Origin: Onchocerca volvulus
Lineage: Eukaryota > Nematoda > Chromadorea > Rhabditida > Onchocercidae
Reading direction: 5' to 3'
Length of the DNA: 64,000 nt
Assembly (NCBI GenBank): GCA_000499405.2
Contig: HG738139.1
Coordinates: 16,096,858-16,160,857, forward strand
The position numbers were made by a program, and so were the translations under genes. The notes under the pieces were generated by a model. That model saw only the letters and a program-made list of their open reading frames with translations, was not told the origin of the DNA and did not search any database. This document shows, piece by piece, positions 25,401 to 36,933 of this stretch. The stretch's first letter is position 1, and the number at the start of each line of letters is the position of its first letter.

Positions 25401-28400
25401 CAAATTAATTATGATTAGATAAAAGATTGATAAAATTCAAAATCTGTTGAATAATGTCACTTTAATCAATCCAGATGAATTATTTCAGTTTATCATTTCC
25501 CAAAATCATTCATTCCAATATGAATATATCAAAAAGAAAAAATGTGGGGAGATCGATTTTCAACAATGAAAGATATCAATCTAACAGAGGAAATTCAGAA
25601 TAAATTGCATAATTAAATTAGCAAGAATAGCATGCAATAATCGATTAATCAATTTGTTGAGAAATTATTTGTGATGTCCAATTAAAATAATATAATTTTT
25701 AATATATTTCAACCAGAAATATAGAGAAATTTTTCCGAATCAGTCGACAATTATTCCAGTGTTAGTCATTGCAGACGAAAGCATATTTGTACATATTTTT
25801 CTTACTGGAAATTCATAACCTGAAAAAGGCATCAAAATGAAAAAAAAAATAGTAATTCGTAAGTGATGTGTTAAAATTTTCGAATTATTCGAAATTATTT
25901 ACAACAAAAATTCTACATATTATCATTTATTGAGAAGACATATTCAAAGATACATTTTTGTCAAATTATAAATTACTCTAAATATAAACATTATATGATG
26001 ACGGTAATGAAAGAAATGTTATGGAATAAAGTAAATAATGATATCTTGAAAATTTCGATTTTAAATTAAGAATTTGATCGATCAAATTCGAAAAAAAAGA
26101 TGAAATTTTGCTTGAAACATTTTTTGAACTCTTCACTAATAAAGTAGCATCTTACATTTAAAGATAATTTTCTTTTTTCATCTTTTTATTACTCTTCTTC
26201 TTTCCTTCTTATCATCGCTCGTTTCATATTTTTTCTTTTTTTTTTTTTAAATTTACCCTTTAGCTGTTTATATTCTGGAGAAATATCAATCCGGAGATAA
26301 TCCAAGTTCTAAGATCTTAGCTTGAAACATCAAATAGTTCATAAAATTAAACGCACTTTTGTAAATTGATTGAAATTGGAATTGGAAGATGATATGAAAT
26401 ATATAGAGCAGATAAATTAGAAAAAAATTGCCTCACAGATCTTTAATCCTTGTATTAACTTGAAATTTTGAAAAGCTGACTGTTACATGTCAAAAATATT
26501 AAATGAAGTGCTTAAAATGACAAATAAATCTTCTTCATGCTACCAACTTGTCGTTTTGAAACTTTTCTTTCGCCAATTTTGAGGGAAAGGAAAAGTTGAG
26601 AAGCATTCAGATTCAAAACAATTCGACAAGTTTGAAGAAGTAAAATCAATTAAAAATCTCAACATGCAAATTTTGAATTAAGTTAATTAAAGTGATATCT
26701 AAGCAAAAGGAAATAAAAAAAGTATTGGAAAAGAGAGGAGAAATTATAAAAGGAAATGGAAAGAGAGAAATAGATGATGGAGTAAAGATTTCTGAGATTT
26801 CTCGGTCTTTACCAATATTTCACTGAATGATAGATATCTTAAATTGAATTTTGAAATATCTGATGTGACATGTAAACAACACATGTAAATATTAATCTTA
26901 TTAACGCTCAATTTCTTTCCTTCTTCTATTCTCCTTTTCTTTCCTTTCCTCATTTTTTTCACTTTTCTACTATTTGCTATCATTCTCTTAATTTTATTTT
27001 CTTCTTTAGGACTTTTTGCAAAATGCATTATCAATTCCTTTCTTACGCATAAATATTTACTGAAATGGGCAAATTTAAAAGCTCCAGAACTTAATTTGAA
27101 GTATCTTTTAGTCATATAAGAGATATACGTTAAGTATCCGTTAGTATCAAGCGTAAGTGATAGTGATTATCGTGAAGATAAACAATGATAAAGCTGATCG
27201 TGATGAAACTAATAATAAGATTATTTAAGATGAAATATTAAATATCAATAAATTTTAATAATTTATGGATAAGAAATAGTCATTTAAAATATTTCAATTT
27301 CTCATAATATTCTTTTATGGCTGTTCTTACGAATTTCAAATTTTCCTACAAATTCCTTACAAATTTCAAATATCAGAAAGATTTGAAACATGATTTTGTA
27401 AGAATGTATAAGTCTTATTTTAAATAAAAAATTTAAAAGTTAAAGGATGTGTTTGAAATAAAACAATAAAGAAAGGGATAGATTAAATATGACATAAGAC
27501 AGATGGATGATCAACACTATTGTGATTGCAATAATCATAAGATGAGGATGAAATGAGCAATTGGCATTAGGCTTAGCCTTTTGGTGGTTTATTGGCCTTA
27601 AGAGCCTAAGAAGATGATGATTCATAAGGATCCTAATTTTGATGTAACTTGCTTGCACATGAAGCTAAGCAAACAGATGAGGACAAACTAGTCATAAATT
27701 CATTTCAATGGTCCTTTCTTCTTTTCCAAACTCACCATTTTCTATTAGAGAATTTAATTTCTTCACTAAAATTTCTTGAATTTTGCATGAAGAAGATGGT
27801 TAGAAAATATGCTTTTTGTCAAAAATATATGAGAAAATTTCGTTTAATGTTAAGTGTTTCTCGTACAACATTCTAAGAATTCATTAAGAACTTCTGTATG
27901 ATGTTTGGCAGTTAAGATCACATAGCTAATTATTTGTATTCAAGCAAATATTTCTGATTATTTTCCATGCACGTACATCAAAATTTTCCACCAAATATTG
28001 GAACACTGATAAAAACATTTCACTTACGTACGTTTGAAGCGTTTTAGCTTTCAAATGATTTAATATCTTTTTGTTGACAGAATTACACTCCAACGAATGA
28101 TGATGGTACAGATTTTTATTCGCAGTATTGCTTGTATCAACTAATACTATTCTGCTGATTTATCATTTAATTTTTTATTTTTTAAAATTTATCTTCAAAA
28201 CATCAGTGAATTTTATGGAAGCCTTAAGGCTCAATTAGCCAAGTCAAAAATTTCATTGCTGATATTCAAATGAAGAAACAGAATTCTCGAAGCAATTACA
28301 AATGATAAGAAGAGAATGAATGATAAGGATATCAGTGATTGCAACAAAGATTCATAGATAAACAATGAAATGCTGAAAGCTTGATACTACCGATCCTTTA

Positions 28401-29080
28401 AGAGAGAATCTGAGTAATAACAGCAGGCGGTAGCCGTAGATCAACATCGCTACTTCAACTTTGCTAGGGACAACGAATGGATCGCTTTTGAATTCAGATT
28501 GTTCGAAATTAGAAGAAGGAGAGGAATTTGGAAGATGAAGGAGAAACGAAGTGACGGTGACGGAAGAGTTGACTTCGAGACTAACTGTCACAAACTTATC
28601 TCCCTTCATCACTTTCATCTTTATCCCTAAACTCTGCCTTGCTCTAGCTTTTACTGAATACTAACAACGGAATGGTTTACTGATTGTCACAAATGGCCAA
28701 GACATGCTTGCTTGCAATAAGCCTAGCCTAGTAAGTAGATTCCTTCTGGCTGTTTGGTGAAGAGCAAGAAAAGGACATAGACATACTTGATTCATCTCGT
28801 TTCATTTCATCTTCTCTTCCGCATCATCCTTCCAGTTCGTCGTTTCCTTCGACAACCGTTTTTTCTCATCTTTTTTTAAATTAAAAAAAAAAGAGCCCAG
28901 TGATTTCATGATATATGCATCCTTAAACTAAACTATTGTTTACATTTTCAATAACACTTAAATTAAGCATATATGAAATAACGCAAATCGTATCTGTAAA
29001 CATTAAATCACTCAAGAATATCTATATCTAATCTTGCAAAGTTAAGCATAAAAGATCATTTTAAAAATAATTATGATTCT
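25400..29080. other. Interval upstream of cdka-1
   Basis: AT-rich, with no supported exon. 28,440-28,860 is less AT-rich. On the plus strand it holds a start (28,693) reading MAKTCLLAISLA into a GTAAGT donor at 28,731, and on the minus strand an 88-codon open frame with no known domain. Neither could be joined to further exons. The region may hold the cdka-1 promoter. Confidence 0.35.
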
Positions 29081-29152
29081 TCAGAAGAATACATTCGGAA
29101 TCAACAAGTCAACATCATCCTGGCTCAGTGCCCAATCTTTAATGAATACTTC
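29081..29152 (-). CDS. Candidate terminal exon of an unidentified gene
   Basis: Behind a good acceptor (TTTTCCTACAG) the minus strand reads EVFIKDWALSQDDVDLLIPN then VFF and a stop: 24 codons, starting in phase 0. The residue mix looks like real protein and the signal is clean, but I could not find the exon before it and do not recognise the protein. Confidence 0.4.
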   Translation of the reverse strand, partial: EVFIKDWALSQDDVDLLIPNVFF

Positions 29153-31184
29153 CTGTAGGAAAATTGATTTTCTTTAAAATCATTGTTTTTTCCTGTTAAT
29201 TATAAAATTCGCTTTACTATTTGCTCAATGAATTTTCAATATAAACAAAACTATACGAATTTTTTCCATCAAAAATAGCGTAAAATTTTTTTTTAATCCC
29301 TTTTTTCCAAATATTTTTTAATCTAATTGATTTCCTTTACTACAAAGGAAAGAAAAATTTTTCAGGCTACAAAAATCTGGGCCACAAAATGGATGAGATA
29401 TATTGCAAGTTGGCTTCATTTATTTTAAAAAAATTTGGCTATTCTTTTGGAATAAATAAAAGAGGTTTTCAATTAAAAAAAATTTAAACTATAAAACTTA
29501 ATACTTTAAGAAATTTTAATGTAAACACAAAGTAAGCGAGTTAATTTGCATTTATAATATTGTACATCAAATTACTGCCGGAAAATAATATCTTCTATCA
29601 TTTCATCAAATAATCCGAAATAATTGGGAAAACGCTAATTAAAAAAAAAATGGGATGAAAAGGAGGATATACTCTTTAATTTAAATATGTTATACAAATG
29701 TAAACACTACTAGTGAATACTACCGATTGATCCGACGGAAGGATATTTAGCAAACAGAAATGCAAAAATGGATTTGCAAACATTTATTCATCCGATTCAT
29801 TGAGATTGGATATAATTATAATCGAAAAAATATGGTAAAATTCAAAAAACATTGAAATTCAAATTTGATGTAAGGTATTTAATTAATTGTTCATAAAGCA
29901 AACGAATTTTTTTTTTTTTTTTTGCTTATTTTTTGTAGTAAAATCATGGATCATTTCAAGTAAAAACAAAAAACGAGAAAAATAAAAATAAAATTTTCTT
30001 CAGTGACAATGGTAATTTCCCAAGAGTATTTTAAAGAGATGAAGTAAAGTGAGAAAATGGAAATGTGAGAGGAATTATTCTGGAAGCATTGGCAAGTTTT
30101 AATTTGTTTTCGTCGTCTCGTTTTATTAAGATATCTCATGACTTCATCATCTCGGCATTTCGAATTTTAATCAAAAACATAAAAGACAAAAGAAAAAGTA
30201 AAGCAAAGAAAATTTAAAGTCCGTAAAAAATCCAAAAAGAGGAATTTTTAATATTAAGATAATTTTTTTTAAAAAAAAGACAATTTTTTCCGTTCTAAAA
30301 TTTGCTATGCAATAATTATACTAATTATATGTAAGTTAGTTTATACTTTTTAATACGTGAAATTTTATTTTTGCAAAATATTTTTCTTTGGTACTGTCAC
30401 ATAAAGAAAAAAAATGCGACGAATCAACAATGCCTTTTGTTTATGTAAAAAAAGCAAAAAAAAATGAATAATTTGTCTTTCAAAAATTCAAATAGCAAAT
30501 TTTTGAAATATATTCATCAATAAATTAATAATGATTCAATTATTTCCAAATTTCAGTACAAAATTTAAATACATACAGGAAAATTTTAGGAAAACAAGAA
30601 ATAAATGTATTTAGCATGACTAATAGATGTTCTTCTGAATTACTAGCCTAGGCTTTATTTCATCGATTGCATCGCTTCACTCAACTGGACAGAAGCGAAA
30701 GCTTTATATTTTACATAGCAATTTAATATTCTACGAATGAGCAAAGTAAGGCAATGAAAGAATAAATTAAACATAAGTTCACTGAGAAATCAATTTAAAA
30801 TCAATTTTTCACATATTACTGTTCTAATTACATATATCTGACAGGAAACATGTCGTTGAATCGCGCATCATTCGCAAATTTCATCTCAGAATCGCAACTT
30901 TTCGTTTATATAATCACTCAATATTCTAATCATACTAGACATGAATTATGAATAGAGAATAACATCCACTTAAGCCTAGAAAGTTAATCAACTGAAATAA
31001 TAAACAAGAACCCACGTGAAATTTTATGAGCAGCTTTCACTATAAATATTTTTGCCTTATGAAATCTAATCATATTTAATATTTAATCATATTTTTTGCT
31101 GCGAATTGAAATCCTTTCTAGAAGACCTCTCAGAATTCAAAAAATAATTCTTTGTTATTATTTTTATCATGATATTATATTTAC

Positions 31185-31249
31185 TGCAGTGATATTCACA
31201 ATTCAATTCATCACGAAATGGTATCCTAATTTGAGTTTGCAACGACCAA
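31185..31249 (-). CDS. Candidate internal exon of an unidentified gene
   Basis: TGTTTTTTTAG acceptor and A/GTAAAT donor frame 65 nt reading WSLQTQIRIPFRDELNCEYH then C. The phase at its end does not fit directly onto the exon at 29152, so at least one exon would be missing between them. Short, and possibly chance. Confidence 0.25.
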
Positions 31250-31339
31250 CTAAAAAAACATGTTAAAATCTTCATAACTCCTTAAAGATTGCTCTGATAT
31301 TCTTCTGAAATAAATATTTAAGCTCGAATAATTCACTGG

Positions 31340-32560
31340 AAATTGTATTAGCATTCAGCTGATTCGCAGTATAGATTAAGAGCGTCAACTTTATTTCAAT
31401 TCCTTCATTTCAAATATGACAATCAATACTTTCCACTCCAAATAAGAATCAACGGATCAGAAACTAATTGTCAACAGGAAGGCACATTATTCATGTCAAA
31501 CTGATGTCATAGTAATATCAGTGTAAGGATATAAACTGTAAGAGACAATGAGAATAAATTGACGAAATGATAAGAATTATCCACAAAATTTTTTAGCTGA
31601 TTTCGCATGTGTGAAAATTTAATTAAAAAAAAACACAAAGCATAAAAAAAAACAAAAAAGTTCGTGAAAGTTTACAAAATTGATTAAGAATTTTTGGAAA
31701 ACATACTTATAGAAAAAATATGTTAATATATTTTTTCTAATATACAGTGCACTCTAATGAAAATTCGAATGATGCATTTAGCTGTACGTTTGCTTTGGTA
31801 AAATTAAACAATTATTCTCAAAGTCAAAGGTACTGAATAAAACATTCAAAAATATTCAAACCGATACAATCTAAAATTCATTGCTAAAATATATTTCTTT
31901 TGGGTAATGGCACATTTGCATAAAGTGACAATTAATTTTCACTTTGTTCGATTTAAAAGAGCGAAAAGACTGATCGAAATTCGTAGAGCACTCACAATTT
32001 ATTCGGTATCCATTTGCTTCTGCAAAGCAATTAGTAAATCGGAAAATATATTTATTTGAGTGCCGAAAATGCAAAACAATAATATTGGCTAGTGCTCAAA
32101 AACCAACGAAGTGTTAAAAATTTGAAAATTTGAATTACCAGTCCGTTTATTCCTAGAAAACGCAATTTCGAAATTCAGCAAATTTTGATTCCACCCATCA
32201 AAATATTTAGTTGCATTTTAATTCAGAATTTCTTCTTTCATTGAGGTACCAATTTCGAAAAGTCCTGCAACGATGAAAGTGCCTCCTTCACGTTGCTATT
32301 ATTGTTTTACGTTTTCGGCATATCAACGTTGCTGGTAAGATCGCCAAGAAACTTTCAAGTAATTTATAGGAATCCGCAGATAATGTTGCAAATAATTCCT
32401 ACCAATTTGTTTCAGAAAAATGAAAATTTTGTTTAGCTTTCATCCAAAAAACAATGATTAAATATCAGCAATTTGCATAAATCTTTATTTTGCTGCATTG
32501 AACGAGACGAGAAATTATGGGCTTTCAACCAATTTTAAAGAAAATAAGAATGTATTCGAG
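31340..32560 (+). repeat. Segment duplicated around the protease locus (copies near 42.13-42.70 kb and 44.26-44.39 kb)
   Basis: 31,340-31,470 matches 44,265-44,395 (shared ACATTCAGCTAATTCGCA-type stretch), and 31,880-32,500 matches 42,130-42,700 on the same strand. The pairs are diverged but collinear inside each piece. A start-codon region followed by a hydrophobic coding-like stretch lies in both copies (32,274 and 42,479). The order of pieces differs between the two sides of the protease gene, so the locus has been duplicated and then rearranged. Confidence 0.65.
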
Positions 32561-33531
32561 AGTTTTTACAACTATCATTTAGCATGAACAACTTAAATGA
32601 TGATGTTAACGAGGAAGGCGATAATTAGGTGATGGAACTACTACTGACTCTAATTTTGAAAGATAGATCAATTTGAGTCTCTCGGATAATCATACATCCA
32701 CAAAATCACAATTGAGACCCTGAGATAAATTTATCTACACCTTTTTTTTATAAATACAGTCCGCTATTGTTCGTTTTTAGCAACCGTTAAATCAAAAAAA
32801 AAAAAAATTATGAGGAAAAAAAAGCAGTTATATCTCTGCTTGAACTTTCTATTGCAATCGTATTCATTGCTGATCTTGTGAGAAACTTAAGCTTTATTTG
32901 CACGCTCATCGATTAAGGAATTCATAAAAAAGCAAAACAAAACAAAACAAAACAAAAGATAGCATTAAAAAATGATTTATCTATTTTATTCATAAAATAC
33001 GGAGATTTTTGTTGCTGAATAAAATTGAAATTTGTTGTTGTCAGCATTTTCGACGTTAAATCATTTTTGCCTCAATGCGATCCATTTCTATTTTTTGAAA
33101 ATTCTGGAATCATTCGAAGACAAATTAAAAAATGCGAAAAAATATTCGATATTTGATTAATTAGCTATTTAATTCGAGCGATTTTAACTCAACGGTATGT
33201 AATATCCATTTTCTGGTATTGCTTCAATATCACTAGCAAAATGTTTAAAAAATAGTAATTATTCTATGTGTAAAACAAGATTACTTGCAAAAAATTGCAA
33301 TTGAAATTTAAGCAAATCGATGCATTACTTAAATTGACGAAAATGAATGCCAAAAAACTTAGCAGTAAAGTTTTGCTTGATAAGAAATTTATTAACATAA
33401 TCATTTGATATGGCAAAATCAATGACTAAGAGATGGAAGTTTCGCTAATCCAGAATATCTTCATGATAAATAACTTTTTGATCAAGCCTGTAATATTTAT
33501 CATGTTCAGCATCTTTATCCGATCATTTTAG

Positions 33532-33835
33532 AGTGATAACAGCAATGATCTGATGGCACAGCTTCATGATGGATATTAACTATTTCTCGATATCTCATCA
33601 TGTGGTGGTAGTTCGAGCAAAAGATAACTGAGAAGATGACGCGAGAAGATTTTAGGTATAGTGGAAAGACTGATAAATTCACTGGATACTTCTTATCATG
33701 AGAACAGATCTAAGAATGTAAATAGTTGCTCCATACTTAAAGAAGTAATTATTCGAATATGCATTTCTGACGATTTGAAATTTATATTTTTTGACTTAAT
33801 TCAATACATCAATTTATTAAACTTTTATTAAGCTA
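33532..33835 (+). pseudogene. Decayed copy of the protease last exon and 3' flank
   Basis: The sequence after ATTTTAG at 33,525-33,531 aligns codon for codon with protease exon 8. The catalytic Ser codon is changed to Asn (GAT AAC in place of GAC AGC), the Gly codons are lost, and a TAA falls where a Trp codon should be. LMAQLHDG and, further on, DKFTGYF are still readable in shifted frames. Similarity continues into the preceding intron (from about 33,440) and the 3' flank. It is a dead paralogue fragment, in the same orientation as the live gene 7.8 kb downstream. Confidence 0.82.
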
Positions 33836-36289
33836 ATGTCAGAATGCAAAATTAAAAATCTTTAATTAAACAAAATGCATCCCTGATCCTTAAATTATAT
33901 TTCAATTCCAGAATCTGGTCTAAAATTTCTTTTACAAAGGATTTTAGCTGTAGAACAAAAACGATTCTAAATAATTTGAGCGAAAAAATTAGATGAGCAA
34001 AATACTGACAAAGTCGACAGCACAAGAAATAGTAAAAGCTTGAAGACTTGTTTTATGACACTTAAACGAATTTGTTTCTGGAGATAAGCAGTTCTTCGCT
34101 TTAATTTTTTATTTTTATTTTTTACAATTTCCCATTCCTTATCGTCTTCAAATTATAAATCTGTTTTCTGAAGAATGCTGAAGTTTCAAGTATTGAACAA
34201 AAAAACCTTGAATCGAAATTATTGAATCTCAATTAACAATTAGATTACAGGATATTCACGTCATTTAGAATATCAGAACAAGAACATCAGGCGTTACATA
34301 TCTACGATGGGGACATATTTCGAAGGTATCTTTATCTTTAGGGTAATGATATGATTATGAAGTGAATGACGATAAAATTTGGAGATTTTTGCTTTTGTGT
34401 GGAAGAATGATGCCATTGATATTTTCACAATTTCCATCAGTTTAGATTTGTCTGTTCAGGGAAGTTGTAATGGAAGTGGGAAGAAGCGAAAATGCTTTTA
34501 TCAAGTGATAAACTGCGTGCCATATTATCATTTAAATGCAAGATGTTGACGCTAACAAATTACACACACTATCTAATATTGCCTTCTTTTGCAACATTCT
34601 GGAGTATTCCGTAATGCTCTCAACAGTAATGATAATCTTTTGAGTGAAACAAGTGGATTTATCAACAATACTCAAGTGATTAACTGTTACTAAGAATCTA
34701 CTGACTGATGCCATAATTACTTCACAGTTGCTCCTTTGAACTCTGAAAATTGTTTATTTTGGAAATCTGACAAGAAATTGGACAATGAACGAAGTTTTTG
34801 GACAGCTACTTTTTTTTGGTCAGTTTTTTTGGCACATATATCATTGTTTTTTATTTTATTTTTGTTTTGACATTTAAAACTGATACTTGGTTAATGAATT
34901 TATTTTTATGTATTGTTAAATTTTCCTTTGATTAATTTTTTATTCTTTTTTCGAAATTGGAAAAGAAAGTTTTTCAATGTTTTGATGAATTTAATGCAAT
35001 GGTGCAAATCATCTGTCAATAGCCTAAAGCAGCATAAGTTGCAGTATATACATGGAAAGAAACTTGCCCTTAGGATTTTGCTTTGATAATTTTTTATTAA
35101 TTTAGGAATTTTAGTTATGATTATTTTTATTCTGCAGGATATTGCTTTTTGACTTTTGCTAGAGCGTCATTTTTCGGATGGCTTTTCGTTCTTATTGAAC
35201 CGAATAAGGTTGATTATTTTGGATTATTGCAGGAGTTTTTGGTGGTTTAAATTTTTTAAAGAAGAAGCAACTGTTTTTTTGTTTTTCTGTTCCGTTATTT
35301 TTTTTTTCAATTATGCCTTTTTGTGATTTTATTTTGATAATTTTTTTTTTTGCTTTACCTTACCTTATTTTTTGTTTGTTTGATAAAAGTCTCGATTTCT
35401 TTTGTTATGCGTTCTGGTATTTTTAGAGATCATTTAATTTGCCAATAATCATAGGTAGTAGATGAATCGGATGCTGAATTATGAAGGAGAATGATGAAAC
35501 TTCCAATTTTTTAGACTATCTCTCTATTTGGTCTCAAAAACAAATTGAAATGACAATAAGATATATATTCTACTGCAACTAATTAACTATATGGATGACA
35601 CTGTTTCCAATTTTCTTGAAATAATTTTTCCATCGAAAGTGAATTTGTTTTCAAATCAACAAAGGTAATGAACAAATATAAAGTGAGATTTCAAATTTAT
35701 CAATAACTGTCAAATAGTTGTTTCGCGTTTTGCTTAAAAATTCCACTAAATCTGGAACGAACTTTTCATTGCTTTTATCCATTACTGTAAAATGAGAAAA
35801 AAAAATGAAAGGATGTGGACAGAAGTGATCTCGCATATCGAACATTATGCAAGTTTTTGTTACTAATTCAGTGGTTCCTTCGTTGAAAATTTTAAATTAG
35901 TTTCATTTTTCATCATTAAAAACAATGTAAAATTAAAGTGGAAAGGCATGAATTTTTGCAAAGCTTTTTGGTAACATCTAAAGTAGCATAAAATGAGCAA
36001 ATCAACTTTGTTCATTATTTGCAGTTGTGAAGACTGGCAATAACTTCAGTTCATGCAGTTGTCTTGTTTTGCAAGATGACACGAAAGTAGTACGATAGTT
36101 TCGCTTTAAAATGCTATTGCATGCATAATTTTCTCCGAATTTCATTATTTTGACTTGTTTGATGTAGTAGTGATTATCTTTTAAGCTTATACTATAGTAA
36201 TATTAAAATTGAGCTTTTCTTTATTGGGTGATCATTATAGACTCACATTTGAATACTTTCAAAAATAGTGATTAAGTATCAAATACTAA
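33836..36289. other. Gene-free interval before the protease locus
   Basis: AT-rich with poly-T tracts at 35,270-35,370. A 60-codon open frame on the minus strand at 34,532-34,714 has acceptable composition but no splice signals or family that I can name. Confidence 0.4.
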
Positions 36290-36933
36290 TAAATGCAATA
36301 TCATAATAACAAAGTAATGGAAAATAAGCAGAGTCTGAAATAACGATCTTTGAAATTTTATGTTGGAAAACGTTTTAAATAATAGTTCACTTTAAGCTAT
36401 TTTATTGTTCTTTTTTGAATGCACGCAGCTGCTTTGCACTTTGCATGCAAAGGCAATTCATGGAGCAGAATTTTAGTGTTTTTCAAGCATTAATGAGAAG
36501 ATTCCTGACATATCGATAGAAGGCACAAATTCCAAGCGATAGAATACAATGTCTGTGTTTTGGTGAAATATGTTCATTAAATTCAGCGCCACGCATCAAT
36601 CATCACAGATAATTAATCAACGTGGGAAGGTTGGAAGTTTGGCATTGCGAATTATTCCGCCTTCATTCATTCACACCTTTCACTTCAAAAGAGGCAAACG
36701 ATAGCCTGCACAAACTTCCTCCTACAGTAACCGAAGATGAAGAATAAGCTGCTTCGAATGCATTCGACTATTTTTATCATCTTCGCTTTTAACTTTACTT
36801 TCGTCGAAAACAGTAAGCATTCTGCTCGAAATGTGTGCTTATTTTGTTCAGAAAGAGATCCATAATTTCGCAATTTGTCTCATAACTTAACGACAAGAGA
36901 TTTGGTTTTCTAGCGAAAACTGAGCAGTTGAAG
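36290..36933 (+). repeat. Left arm of a long inverted repeat carrying the protease 5' end
   Basis: About 640 bp whose reverse complement reappears at about 43481-44120 with only scattered differences. The arm contains the upstream flank, the trans-splice acceptor, exon 1 and the start of intron 1 of the protease gene. Homology stops sharply just after GAGCAGTTGAAG (36933) and fades gradually on the outer side near 36,290. Confidence 0.9.
36717..36736 (+). promoter_or_regulatory. Probable trans-splice acceptor of the protease gene
   Basis: CTTCCTCCTACAG ends at 36727, leaving a 9-nt leader (TAACCGAAG) before the ATG at 36737. The pyrimidine-rich tract and the very short distance fit spliced-leader addition. 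The same signal is preserved in the inverted copy at 43.68 kb. Confidence 0.55.

Noticed and set aside
26744..27115. 123-codon minus-strand Lys-rich open frame
   Set aside because: Lys-rich from AT-rich DNA, no family, no splice context; not supported as a gene.
28352..28618. 88-codon minus-strand open frame in a less AT-rich patch
   Set aside because: No domain, no acceptor or donor that extends it; could be promoter DNA. Kept only as a comment.
36685..36873. 62-codon open frame found in both inverted arms (also 43541-43729)
   Set aside because: Antisense of protease exon 1; it appears twice only because the arm is duplicated.
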